Positions 26,013 through 33,755 of a DNA stretch of 48,351 bases are shown piece by piece (the stretch's first letter is position 1; the number at the start of each line of letters is the position of its first letter). The position numbers and the translations under genes are program-made. Source of the stretch: Nanobdellota archaeon. Lineage in GTDB: Archaea; Nanobdellota; Nanobdellia; Pacearchaeales; GW2011-AR1. Below the pieces are notes generated by a model. The model worked only from the letters and a program-made list of their open reading frames with translations. It was not told the origin of the DNA and made no database searches. Where the stretch lies: contig JAUSKC010000008.1 in the NCBI GenBank assembly GCA_030647125.1, positions 1 through 48,351 of the forward strand, written 5' to 3'.

Positions 26013-26320
26013 CAGCAATAGCAGATGATAATATTAAGATAGCAAGAAGAATTGCTTCCACTAGATTAAATAGATTAGGTTCTGGATTAGATGAAGCAAC
26101 TTATATAAATAATCTTGTAGAAACAGTTTATGCAGATATTAAAAGATTAAATCCCTTGGACTCATTAAGAATTGCAGGTTTTGAAGATGTTGGGCATATA
26201 AGAAGGTTTGAAATGATATTCTTAGAAAGAATTAATGAAGATAGATTAATTTCAACAGGCAGATATTTAAGACAAGCAGATGAAACTAAATTAACTTACA
26301 CTATAAGGATGGATTTTTAA
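26009..26320 (+). CDS. Orphan protein inserted between rrp4 and rrp41
   Basis: 103 residues, soluble and largely helical (NIKIARRIASTRLNRLG, EATYINNLVETVYADIKRL). Family unknown. It overlaps the rrp4 stop by 4 bases (ATGA) and ends one base before the rrp41 ATG, so it is fully integrated into the translation chain of the exosome operon. rrp4 and rrp41 are normally adjacent in archaea, so this is a lineage-specific insertion or a specific partner. Confidence 0.6.
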   Translation: MTAIADDNIKIARRIASTRLNRLGSGLDEATYINNLVETVYADIKRLNPLDSLRIAGFEDVGHIRRFEMIFLERINEDRLISTGRYLRQADETKLTYTIRMDF

Positions 26321-26321
26321 T

Positions 26322-27053
26322 ATGACAGCAAAAAAAACAGAAGATTTTGAAAGACCTGACGGCCGTGGGATTACTGAGATGAGACCAATCACTGCAAAAG
26401 TTGGAGTTGTGCCGAATGCCGACGGAAGCGCTATGTTTTCATTTGGAGATACAGTTGCTATCGCTGCAGTTTACGGACCTAAAAAAATGCATCCACAACA
26501 CTCGCAAAATCCTGAAAAAGGAACTTTGAGATGCAATTATAACATGATTTCTTTTTCAGTTAACGATAGAATAAGGCCTGGACCATCGAGAAGAAGCCAG
26601 GAAATTTCTAAAGTTACTGAATGGGCTTTAGAGCCGGCTGTAATGCTTGATAATTATCCTAACATGGTTATAGACGTGCATATTCAAATTTTGCAAGCGA
26701 ACGCATCGACTCGTTGCGCGGGAATAAACGCCGCAGCAATGGCTTTGGCTCACGCCGGAATTCCTATGAAAGAAATGGTTTCGTCCGTTTCTATAGGTAA
26801 ATTAGACAAGACATTAGTTGTGGACGTGAATAAAAAAGAAGAGGATTGGGAAGAAGGAGAGGGCGCGACAGATATTGCAATGAGTTTTACATCAAACTCG
26901 GATAAAATTACACATATGCAGTTGGACGGACATATAACAACTGAACAACTTGAAGAAGCAATGAAACTTGGCAGAGAAGCAACGAGAAAGATCTATGAAA
27001 TTCAAAAAAGAACTTTGAAAGATATTGAAATTATGGAGGGCGTTGAAGAATAA
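26322..27053 (+). CDS. rrp41: Exosome catalytic subunit Rrp41
   Basis: 243 residues, RNase PH fold (RPDGRGITEMRPITAKVGVV; RCAGINAAAMALAHAGIPMK). The phosphate-binding and catalytic residues lie in EGATDIAMSF, with the conserved aspartate. It is the active phosphorolytic subunit and pairs with Rrp42 in a hexameric ring. The junction to rrp42 is TAAAATG. Confidence 0.95.
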   Translation: MTAKKTEDFERPDGRGITEMRPITAKVGVVPNADGSAMFSFGDTVAIAAVYGPKKMHPQHSQNPEKGTLRCNYNMISFSVNDRIRPGPSRRSQEISKVTEWALEPAVMLDNYPNMVIDVHIQILQANASTRCAGINAAAMALAHAGIPMKEMVSSVSIGKLDKTLVVDVNKKEEDWEEGEGATDIAMSFTSNSDKITHMQLDGHITTEQLEEAMKLGREATRKIYEIQKRTLKDIEIMEGVEE

Positions 27054-27054
27054 A

Positions 27055-27864
27055 ATGTCAGACATATTTACAACACCGAAGATAAACGCTGAAAGAATAA
27101 AAAGATATTTAGCTGAAGGAAAACGGCTTGATGGTAGAAGCGCAGAACAATTTAGAGATATAGAAATTGAAATTGGGAACGTCTCAAAAAATGCTGAAGG
27201 AAGCGCGCGAGTTAAAATTGGAAAGACAGAAGTTATTGCAGGGATTAAATTAGTTCCGGGTGAACCTTATCCTGATTCTCTTGACAAAGGAAATTTAATG
27301 GTAACTCTTGAAATGCTACCTATGTCCTCTCCAAGAATTGAACTGGGGCCTCCTAAAATTGATTCAATTGAAATGGGAAGAGTCATTGACAGATGTATTC
27401 GTGAAAGCAAATTTATTGAACTTGAAAAATTATGCATAATTGAAGGCGAAAAGGTCTGGACAGTCTTCATTGACATTTACACGATAAATGACGACGGCAA
27501 TATGTTTGACGCTGCAGGAATAGCTGCAATCGCCGCAATAAAAAATGCTAAAATGCCTAAACTTGATGAAGAAAACAAAATTGTTTATGGCGAGTCAACT
27601 GGAAAACCAATGCCAACGACAAAGGACGTTCCGATCTCATTAACTGCTTACAAAATTGGCGATGAAATAATATTTGATCCTTTGAAAGAAGAAGAAGATA
27701 TAACTGAAGCACGTGTTACAATAGGGATGAGAGAAGGAATAATATCTTCTATGCAAAAAGGCGATTCCGCTGGCTTAAGCGTCGATGAAATGAACAAAAT
27801 TTTCAAATTAATGAAAACAAAATCAAAAGAAATAGCTTTAAAAATAGAAAAAGCGGTGAAGTAA
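27055..27864 (+). CDS. rrp42: Exosome non-catalytic subunit Rrp42
   Basis: 269 residues from ATG at 27055 (MSDIFTTPKINAERIKRYLA). This start fits the TAAAATG junction with rrp41; an in-frame ATG at 27025 lies inside rrp41. RNase PH fold (GKRLDGRSAEQFRDIEIEIG, VWTVFIDIYTINDDGNMFDA). As in the family it lacks the Rrp41 catalytic aspartate but contributes to RNA binding in the ring. Confidence 0.95.
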   Translation: MSDIFTTPKINAERIKRYLAEGKRLDGRSAEQFRDIEIEIGNVSKNAEGSARVKIGKTEVIAGIKLVPGEPYPDSLDKGNLMVTLEMLPMSSPRIELGPPKIDSIEMGRVIDRCIRESKFIELEKLCIIEGEKVWTVFIDIYTINDDGNMFDAAGIAAIAAIKNAKMPKLDEENKIVYGESTGKPMPTTKDVPISLTAYKIGDEIIFDPLKEEEDITEARVTIGMREGIISSMQKGDSAGLSVDEMNKIFKLMKTKSKEIALKIEKAVK

Positions 27865-27872
27865 TTGTTAAA

Positions 27873-28250
27873 ATGGATCCAAAAAGTTTTTCAAAATATG
27901 AGACGGCACGTATTCTTGGAGCTAGGGCTTTACAGATTGCAATGAATGCGCCTTTGCTTATTAAAATTTCAAAAGATGACTTAGAAAAAATAAATTATGA
28001 CGCATTAAAAATTGCGGAAGTTGAATTTGAATCTGGCGCTTTGCCAATTTCAGTAAAGAAGCCATATCCAAAAAAGAAAGAAGAAAAATTAAAGAGAACA
28101 AAAGAACAAAAATTGAAAGATCTCACAAAAGAAGAAGCTGAAGTTAAGGAAGAAGAAGAAATTGCAAAGGAAGGCGAGATTATGGAACTTGCTAATCCGG
28201 ATGACGAAGAAGATTCAAATTCTAGCACCGCAGATAACGAAACGGAATAA
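27873..28250 (+). CDS. rpoK: RNA polymerase subunit K (Rpo6) with long charged C-terminal extension
   Basis: 125 residues, while archaeal RpoK is usually 55-95. The core is residues 1-65 (SKYETARILGARALQIAMNA, then APLLIK, VEFESGALPISVKKP). The C-terminal half is an unusual Lys/Glu-rich tail (KKKEEKLKRTKEQKLKDLTK, then acidic EEAEVKEEEEIAKEG and a Ser/Asp end), probably disordered or coiled coil. It follows rrp42 by 8 bases, so it closes the exosome operon. Confidence 0.85.
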   Translation: MDPKSFSKYETARILGARALQIAMNAPLLIKISKDDLEKINYDALKIAEVEFESGALPISVKKPYPKKKEEKLKRTKEQKLKDLTKEEAEVKEEEEIAKEGEIMELANPDDEEDSNSSTADNETE

Positions 28251-28318
28251 TTCTAACAATAAGTTTAATTTAAGTTAAACGCTTCTTTGTTGTCATTTTA
28301 TAGTTTTATCATTCGCAA

Positions 28319-28436
28319 AATTTATATACCCTGTGTCTTTGCAAATTTTGAAGGATTAGACGTTATTACTAAATCTCCCTTGGGGAATAAAACCAAGGGA
28401 ATACAGAACTGAAAAGTTCTTTTTACAAAATTCAAG
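28319..28436 (+). promoter_or_regulatory. Promoter and structured leader of the lysozyme-like gene
   Basis: TATA box TTTATATA (28321-28328) predicts a transcript start near 28351, giving an 86-base leader. It holds two hairpins: TCCCTTGG/CCAAGGGA (28376-28383 with 28393-28400) and AGAACT-GAAA-AGTTCT (28405-28420) with a GNRA-type tetraloop, followed by TTTTT. The second hairpin plus U run looks like a terminator or attenuator. It could be a riboswitch-like leader or a small stand-alone RNA; I match it to no known class. Confidence 0.42.
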
Positions 28437-29276
28437 ATGAACTTAAAAAAAACTTTGAAAAATGCAATTTATGGAAGCGCACTTCTTGTGTTAAGTGTAG
28501 CTGGACTTTCAATTGGAAAACCAAATTCTTTGGAATCAAGAATTTCTTACAAAGATAATCAACATGAAGTTGTGGATATTGAAAAAATTGCCAAAGAAAA
28601 AGAAGAATTTTCAAAACAATATTGGGAAAATCTTCCGAGAGAAAATGAAGGCCATAAAATAACTGAAGAACAAGGGAAAAAATTAGATGAAATTGCAATA
28701 AAATGGGTTAATGATATACTCCCAATGTCAATAAGAACGGGAATTATAGAAAAAAGCGCGATTTATGGAAAGATAGCAAGTTATTCAGACAATTATGAAA
28801 ATGAAAGAATGCAAGATGTAATGCACTTAGTCACCAGCCAGTATGTTGGTGATGTATTAATAAAAAGATTCAATGAATTCGACGAATTGTTTTTTAAATA
28901 TTCTGCGGAACACCCTAAAAAATTTAATAGAGAAGAGTTTAAGGCATTGTTGGTTGCTATAGCCGAACAGGAATCTAGTTTAGGTTACCCTAATGGGAAA
29001 AAAAGAGCTCCTTCATTAATAATGGGTTATGACAACTGGAAAAGATATGGGGATAAATTCTTGGGAGAGGAAAACCAAATAAGGGCAGCATCAAAAACAT
29101 TAAGAGAAGCGTTTGATGGAGAAAATCCGAACTACAAACTCAATCAAAATGCCAGAAACATGACAAATATTTTAAGTATATATTATCAAGGAAGGATAAA
29201 TAAAGAAGGAATTGACTACGCAAATTCTGTTATTGAAAGATATGCAAAGTGGAAAAAAGAGTTTAGTAAAGAATAA
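28437..29276 (+). CDS. Secreted lysozyme / lytic transglycosylase-like protein
   Basis: 279 residues. The N terminus (KNAIYGSALLVLSVAGLSIG, residues 7-26) is a signal peptide or anchor, then a helical domain. The C-terminal 110 residues show the lysozyme-like SLT pattern: AIAEQESSLGYP with a candidate catalytic Glu179, then SLIMGYDNWKRYG, NQIRAASKTLREAF, ILSIYYQGR (the AYN-like motif) and YANSVIERYAKW. Archaea lack murein, so the target could be bacterial walls or a host layer. Fold assignment is by motif only. Confidence 0.6.
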   Translation: MNLKKTLKNAIYGSALLVLSVAGLSIGKPNSLESRISYKDNQHEVVDIEKIAKEKEEFSKQYWENLPRENEGHKITEEQGKKLDEIAIKWVNDILPMSIRTGIIEKSAIYGKIASYSDNYENERMQDVMHLVTSQYVGDVLIKRFNEFDELFFKYSAEHPKKFNREEFKALLVAIAEQESSLGYPNGKKRAPSLIMGYDNWKRYGDKFLGEENQIRAASKTLREAFDGENPNYKLNQNARNMTNILSIYYQGRINKEGIDYANSVIERYAKWKKEFSKE

Positions 29277-29308
29277 AAACTTAAAAAGAAAGCAAACTTT
29301 AATTTTTT

Positions 29309-30502
29309 ATGGTAGTCATAAAGGGGGCAAAGGCCAAAGCAATAAAGGATTCGCGCGGCGAAAAAACAATTTCTGTGACAATAAAAACTAATGTTGGTGA
29401 TTTTAGCGCTTCATCTCCTAATGGAAAATCAACAGGAAAATATGAAGCAAATCCGTACAAAAAAAGTTTGGAAGAAGATATTAAGACATTGGAAAAATTT
29501 AGTGAATATTTTTCGGCAGAAATTCTTGAAAGGTTTGAGGACTTAAGGAGAGTTGAAGATATTCTAGATCGTCACGTGGGAGCAAACACTTTATTCGCAT
29601 TAGAGGCGGCAGTGTTGAAAGCAATTGCAAAAGAACAAGGAAAAGAGGCCTGGCAAATAATAAATCCAAATGCCAAAACATTTCCAAGATTAGTTGGAAA
29701 TTGTATAGGTGGGGGAAAACATTCAAAAGAAATAAAAGGGAAAAGGCCGGACTTTCAAGAGTTTGAAATAATTCCAGACGCGAATTCAGTTCTTAATAAT
29801 TATGAAATAAACAAAGAAGGAAAGGTTGATGCTGAAATTATTCTTAAAAAAACTGATGAAAATTTTTCAGTAAAGAAAAACGACGAAAATGCTTGGGTGA
29901 CTTCTTTGGATGACAAAAGAGTTTTAGAGGTCTTGAACAATGTTAGAGATAACATGTTAAAATCTAAGAAAATAAACTTTGACATTGGCGTGGACGTGGC
30001 AGCGTCGACATTTTGCAAAAGGAAGAAATATTTGTATAAGAATCCTGTTTTGAAAAGAGATACAGAGGAACATTTTTCTTATATTTCAAACTTGGTAAAA
30101 AATCTCAATGTTTATTATATTGAAGATCCTTTTGATGAAATTGATTTTGAATCTTTTGCCAAACTTCTAAAGAAATTTCCAGAAAAATTAATTGTAGGAG
30201 ACGACCTTACGGTAACAAACCACAAACGTCTTATGGAAGCAATAAAAGCAAAAGCAATAAATGGGATAATTGTTAAGCCGAATCAGAATGGCTCCTTGCT
30301 CGAGGTAAAGGCCGTTTGCAATCTTGCTCGTGAAAATAAAATAAAAATTATCTTTTCTCATCGTTCTGGTGAAACAGATGAAAACATCCTTGCGGATTTG
30401 GCTTTTGCATTTCAGGCCGACTTTTTCAAGTGCGGCATAGACGGACGCGAGAGAGAAGCGAAACTGAAAAGGTTGATTGAGATTTCTAAAGAACTAAAAT
30501 GA
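29309..30502 (+). CDS. eno: Enolase
   Basis: 397 residues, a little shorter than the usual 410-430. It converts 2-phosphoglycerate to phosphoenolpyruvate. Visible motifs: AIKDSRGEKTISV (start), SSPNGKSTGKYE (the SGASTG loop equivalent), the metal ligands in YYIEDPFDEID and IVGDDLTVTN, the catalytic lysine in IIVKPNQNGSLLE and the signature FSHRSGETDE. Sequence is divergent from standard enolases, as often in DPANN. A TATA-like run and a short leader precede the ATG. Confidence 0.9.
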   Translation: MVVIKGAKAKAIKDSRGEKTISVTIKTNVGDFSASSPNGKSTGKYEANPYKKSLEEDIKTLEKFSEYFSAEILERFEDLRRVEDILDRHVGANTLFALEAAVLKAIAKEQGKEAWQIINPNAKTFPRLVGNCIGGGKHSKEIKGKRPDFQEFEIIPDANSVLNNYEINKEGKVDAEIILKKTDENFSVKKNDENAWVTSLDDKRVLEVLNNVRDNMLKSKKINFDIGVDVAASTFCKRKKYLYKNPVLKRDTEEHFSYISNLVKNLNVYYIEDPFDEIDFESFAKLLKKFPEKLIVGDDLTVTNHKRLMEAIKAKAINGIIVKPNQNGSLLEVKAVCNLARENKIKIIFSHRSGETDENILADLAFAFQADFFKCGIDGREREAKLKRLIEISKELK

Positions 30503-31092
30503 AAATCATCCTAACATCCAACGGAATATCATCTGAAAAAGTTGAGGGCGAGTTCGTCAGATTAATTGGAGGCGCGCACGAATTGAAAAAGAAAAAAGTT
30601 CTTGTTGTACGTACTACTAGAAAAAATCCTGATGAATATGGTGAGGAAATCTTAGAAGAATTGAAAAGAGTTGGTTTTAATGAAAAGAACATAAGCTTTG
30701 TTAATCCTTTCAAAGAGGAAGCGAGCAAAGAGTTTGAAAAGTACGACGTCCTTTATTCCGCAGGAGGAAACACTTTTGTTATTTTAAATGAATTAAGAAA
30801 AAAGGGATACGACACATTAATTAAAAAAATGATAAAAGAAGGAAAAGTTTATCTTGGAGTTTCTGCAGGAACAATATTCTTGCAAAAGTCAATTAAAATT
30901 GCAGGAATTGGAAAGACCGCGGATGAAAATTATATTGACTTGGAGGACTTAAACGGATTAGGGGTAATTGATTTTGTTGTATGGCCGCATTACGAAAAAG
31001 AAAACGAGCACGATATTAAGGATTATGAAAAGAAAAATAAAATAAAAGTTATTCGTTTGAAAGATGGTGAGTGCATTGTTGTTGATGATTGA
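30499..31092 (+). CDS. S51-type peptidase E-like protein
   Basis: 197 residues. Class I glutamine-amidotransferase-like fold with a serine nucleophile: YLGVSAGTIF (Ser122), preceded by VLYSAGGNTFVILNEL. This is the S51 family (dipeptidase E/cyanophycinase). The start overlaps the enolase stop by 4 bases (ATGA), so the pair is co-translated, although no metabolic link is evident. Substrate unknown. Confidence 0.78.
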   Translation: MKIILTSNGISSEKVEGEFVRLIGGAHELKKKKVLVVRTTRKNPDEYGEEILEELKRVGFNEKNISFVNPFKEEASKEFEKYDVLYSAGGNTFVILNELRKKGYDTLIKKMIKEGKVYLGVSAGTIFLQKSIKIAGIGKTADENYIDLEDLNGLGVIDFVVWPHYEKENEHDIKDYEKKNKIKVIRLKDGECIVVDD

Positions 31093-31119
31093 ATAAAAAT
31101 TAATACAAGTATCATACAA

Positions 31120-31215
31120 AATCTTTAAAAACCTTCTTTCATCTGGATATTTACTTTTCACGTACCGGCTGAAACAACCCCGGAAACACCCGTGAGCTAA
31201 TTATACAAATTTAAA
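31120..31215 (+). promoter_or_regulatory. Promoter and nested hairpin in the rpsB leader
   Basis: A CTTTAAAAACC promoter element (about 31122-31132) predicts a start near 31150. The leader can fold as nested stems: TCACG/CGTGA (31158-31162 with 31191-31195) enclosing CCGG/CCGG (31165-31168 with 31180-31183) with asymmetric internal loops. GC content is well above the surroundings. It may be an autoregulatory site for ribosomal protein S2. Pairing seen; role inferred. Confidence 0.38.
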
Positions 31216-32118
31216 ATGGCAGAAAATGAAAAAGTTGAAGAGAATGTTATTCATGAAATAGAAGAAAATGTCAAAGAAGGTATTGAAGACATTGAAGGAG
31301 TTGTTAAAGAAGCTACTAAGAAAAAAACTTCGAAAAAGAAATTAGCGGAAAAAGAAATTTCTAAGGAAACTGAAGAAGCTCCTAAAACACTTGAAGAAAA
31401 AAAGAAAGCACTTTTGGAAAAGGCGGCGAAACTTAAAGAAAAGGCCGCTTCTGAAGGATTGAGTTCTGAAGAATTAAAAGAACAAATCAAAATTAAAAAA
31501 AGAGAAGATATGCTTATTCCTCTGGAAGAATATGTTAAAGCAGGAATTTACATTGGAACGCGAGTTGTTACACCTGACATGAGGCCTTTTGTGTACCGAA
31601 GACGTGCAGATGGGCTTGCAATTTTCAATACTGACTTAATAGACGAGAAATTAAAAGAAGGAATAGCATATTTATCTAAGTTCGCCCCTGAAAATGTGAT
31701 TGTCGTATGTAAAAGACAAGCTGGATGGAAAGCTGTGGAATTATTTTCTGAAGCTACTGGAATAAAAATTTTCACAAAGAAATATCCTGCAGGTATTTTA
31801 ACAAACACAAAACTTGAAGATTTCTTTGAAAATGAATTGACAATTGTCTGTGATGCGTGGCTTGATAAAAATTCTTTGTATGATACTTTAAGAGTTGGAA
31901 AGAAAGTTTTAATGATTTGCGACACAAATAATTTCGCAAAAGGCGCGGACAAAACAATAATTGGAAACAACAAAAGCCCACGAAGTTTGGGGGTTATATT
32001 TTATCTTTTAGCTAGAGGATATTGCAAAGCAAGAGGGATAAAATCAGACATTCCGGACTTAGAATGGTGGACTAGCGAAAAAGAAGAAAGCCAAAAAGGC
32101 GCTAAGATGGGTGTTTAA
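31216..32118 (+). CDS. rpsB: Ribosomal protein uS2 with a long charged N-terminal extension
   Basis: 300 residues, about 90-100 longer than typical archaeal uS2. Residues 96-300 are the S2 fold (MLIPLEEYVKAGIYIGTRVV, DMRPFVYRRRADGLAIFNTD, FFENELTIVCDAWLDKNSLY, RSLGVIFYLLARGY). Residues 1-95 are an added Lys/Glu helix-forming tail (EATKKKTSKKKLAEKEISKE). A similar charged tail decorates RpoK here. It binds the 30S head-body junction. Confidence 0.92.
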   Translation: MAENEKVEENVIHEIEENVKEGIEDIEGVVKEATKKKTSKKKLAEKEISKETEEAPKTLEEKKKALLEKAAKLKEKAASEGLSSEELKEQIKIKKREDMLIPLEEYVKAGIYIGTRVVTPDMRPFVYRRRADGLAIFNTDLIDEKLKEGIAYLSKFAPENVIVVCKRQAGWKAVELFSEATGIKIFTKKYPAGILTNTKLEDFFENELTIVCDAWLDKNSLYDTLRVGKKVLMICDTNNFAKGADKTIIGNNKSPRSLGVIFYLLARGYCKARGIKSDIPDLEWWTSEKEESQKGAKMGV

Positions 32119-32170
32119 ATAAAAATTCTAGAATATAAATATTTAAAAGTAATTTCTTGTAAAGGTTTTA

Positions 32171-32401
32171 ATGGAAGAAAAACAAAAGCCAAAACTTAGC
32201 GATTATCCGCCTGCATTTATTCCTGAGAAGTATACAAGAGAGGACTTTTGGAAAGCGAAAATGCCAGAATTTAAGGATTGGATTTTATATGATTTATCGG
32301 ATAATAAAATAAAAGTTTATTCCGGAAGAAATTTAAGCGCTTTAGAAAAAGATGATATAATCCATGCATTATGGGAAGGAAGAAACTCTCCTAGCAGATA
32401 A
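32171..32401 (+). CDS. Small hypothetical protein
   Basis: 76 residues. N terminus rich in Pro/Lys (KQKPKLSDYPPAFIPEKYTR), then EDFWKAKMPEFKDWILYDLS and a C-terminal helix (ALEKDDIIHALWEG). Soluble, no recognised family. Promoter-like TATTTAAAAG precedes it by about 20 bases, suggesting an independent, nearly leaderless gene. Confidence 0.58.
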   Translation: MEEKQKPKLSDYPPAFIPEKYTREDFWKAKMPEFKDWILYDLSDNKIKVYSGRNLSALEKDDIIHALWEGRNSPSR

Positions 32402-32406
32402 AATAA

Positions 32407-32874
32407 TTAATCTTTTCCTTTAAAAAACAACCAACTGTTTTTTCCGCCGAAATTTGTCTTTATTAAAACATATTTTCCTTTGAGTTTTCTTCCGCTAATA
32501 TCAATTATGATTTCTTTGTCAGAGAACTTTTCTGGAATGTATGTCCCTTTATCCCATATTTTAACTGTTCCTGCTCCGTAATTTCCTTCAGGAATAAAAC
32601 CTTTGAAATTCCAATAACTGTAAGGGTGGTCTTCTGTTTCAATAGCAAGACGTTTTGTTTTTCCATCATTAACAGCGTCGGGAATTTTAGGAATCGCCCA
32701 GGATTTTAGAACGCCCTCGTGCTCTAGTCGAAGGTCAAAGTGCAAATTTTTTGCATGATGTTCTTGAATTGAATATTTTAATTTTCCTTTTGAGATTTTT
32801 ATTTTGGGCTTTGGTTCAATTGTTCTCCTAAAATTTCTTTTTTGTTTATATTCTAATAACGCCTCTTTTTTCAT
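32407..32874 (-). CDS. Stand-alone LigD-type 3'-phosphoesterase
   Basis: 155 residues, equal to the PE domain of bacterial LigD without ligase or polymerase. The active-site set is present with correct spacing: H39, H45, D47 and R49 in EHHAKNLHFDLRLEHEG, plus H83 in TEDHPYSYWNFKGFIPEG. It heals 3' ends of DNA by removing 3'-terminal ribonucleotides or phosphates. No Ku or ligase neighbour is in the window. Stand-alone PE proteins are known in archaea. Confidence 0.9.
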   Translation of the reverse strand: MKKEALLEYKQKRNFRRTIEPKPKIKISKGKLKYSIQEHHAKNLHFDLRLEHEGVLKSWAIPKIPDAVNDGKTKRLAIETEDHPYSYWNFKGFIPEGNYGAGTVKIWDKGTYIPEKFSDKEIIIDISGRKLKGKYVLIKTNFGGKNSWLFFKGKD

Positions 32875-32924
32875 TTGAATTAGAACACAATCATTTTTAT
32901 AAAGTTTTTATTTTTTATTTTGTA

Positions 32925-33192
32925 ATGCCTTACATTGATAAAAATCAAAGACAGAAATATGATAAGATAATAGATGGACTTGCAAAAGTTGTTTCTGAAG
33001 AAAAAGAAGAACTTCAGGATGGAGATATGAATTATATAATTACAAGATTAGTTAGAAAAAATTTACCCTTTAAAATACAGGCATTTAAACCGCGCCATGG
33101 GAATGCTTGAATGCGTAAAACAAGAATTTTACCGACGAGTTGCCGGACCTTATGAGGATATTAAAATAAAAGAAAATGGGGATGTTGAATAG
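32925..33192 (+). pseudogene. Frameshifted small conserved protein (DUF6899-like)
   Basis: The first frame (32925-33110) reads MPYIDKNQRQKYDKIIDGLA ... [12 protein letters not shown] and stops early. A second frame continues the same protein to 33192: [20 protein letters not shown] then [16 protein letters not shown]. Together they match the pattern of small DUF6899-type proteins (MPYI start, LNYVIT middle, GVLEC..EFYRR..PYED..I.ENGDV end). One extra base near 33080-33085 joins the frames. It could be a real lesion, an assembly error or a +1 programmed shift. Confidence 0.7.
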
Positions 33193-33195
33193 ATC

Positions 33196-33525
33196 TTAAG
33201 ATTCTTTCTTCTTTGCACTTACAAATTCCCGACCAAGATAAATTATGTTTCTATCTTTATCAATAGTGTATGGTTCGTTAGAAGTTACAAAGGCCGCATC
33301 GCCTTCTTTAAATTGATTATAAATATATTTATCTTTTACAATAAAATCAGATTGTGGACCTTTATAAAAATGAATAGAAGAATTATCTTTTTTTATCACT
33401 TGTGTTAGGTCCGTTCTAAAATGATCATACTTTTCTATCTTATCTTTTCGTAAATTTGAAATTAACACCACTGCTCCAGTTGCTAATGCCGCCGATAATA
33501 AAATTATTTTAGTTAGATTTCTCAT
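33196..33525 (-). CDS. Small membrane-anchored protein
   Basis: 109 residues with an N-terminal signal anchor (residues 5-24, TKIILLSAALATGAVVLISN). The rest is an extracytoplasmic, beta-rich charged domain (SSIHFYKGPQSDFIVKD, EPYTIDKDRNIIYLGREF). Family unknown. Its ATG has a TATA-like TATATATTC/TTATAAAA stretch within 30 bases upstream. Convergent with the frameshifted gene. Confidence 0.6.
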   Translation of the reverse strand: MRNLTKIILLSAALATGAVVLISNLRKDKIEKYDHFRTDLTQVIKKDNSSIHFYKGPQSDFIVKDKYIYNQFKEGDAAFVTSNEPYTIDKDRNIIYLGREFVSAKKKES

Positions 33526-33618
33526 AAAATTGTTTTATAAAAAGAATATATAAGATTAATTGCACTGAAATTTATTCTCCCGAAAAGAAATTTTAAATAA
33601 TTTTTAAGGTTAAATTCT

Positions 33619-33692
33619 CGTCGGAGAAAACAATTTTCCTTTATCAAAAATCCGACGAAAGATTTAAATACTTAATGCGTGATGAAAATCAT
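33619..33692 (+). promoter_or_regulatory. rRNA operon promoter with upstream inverted repeat
   Basis: A strong BRE/TATA is visible: CGAAAGATTTAAATACTT with TTTAAATA at 33663-33670, predicting transcription from about 33692 and a 16S leader of about 245 bases. Just upstream a perfect inverted repeat CGTCGGA/TCCGACG (33619-33625 and 33651-33657) abuts the BRE and may be an operator. The heptamer recurs in the 16S-23S spacer. The 33526-33618 gap otherwise holds nothing I recognise. Confidence 0.6.
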
Positions 33693-33744
33693 AACTAAGA
33701 TGAGTGCCTTAATTTATACATACTTAGAGAATGTTAAGGTATGA

Positions 33745-33755
33745 GGTATGTAGAA
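33745..33755 (+). other. 16S processing stem, 5' strand
   Basis: GGTATGTAGAA here is the exact reverse complement of TTCTACATACC at 35422-35432, so the two flanks of 16S can pair over 11 bases, with TTAA/TTAA adding pairs outside. This is the archaeal processing stem cut at a bulge-helix-bulge by the splicing endonuclease. The rest of the leader (33756-33937) is AT-rich with no other feature I can name. Confidence 0.75.
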
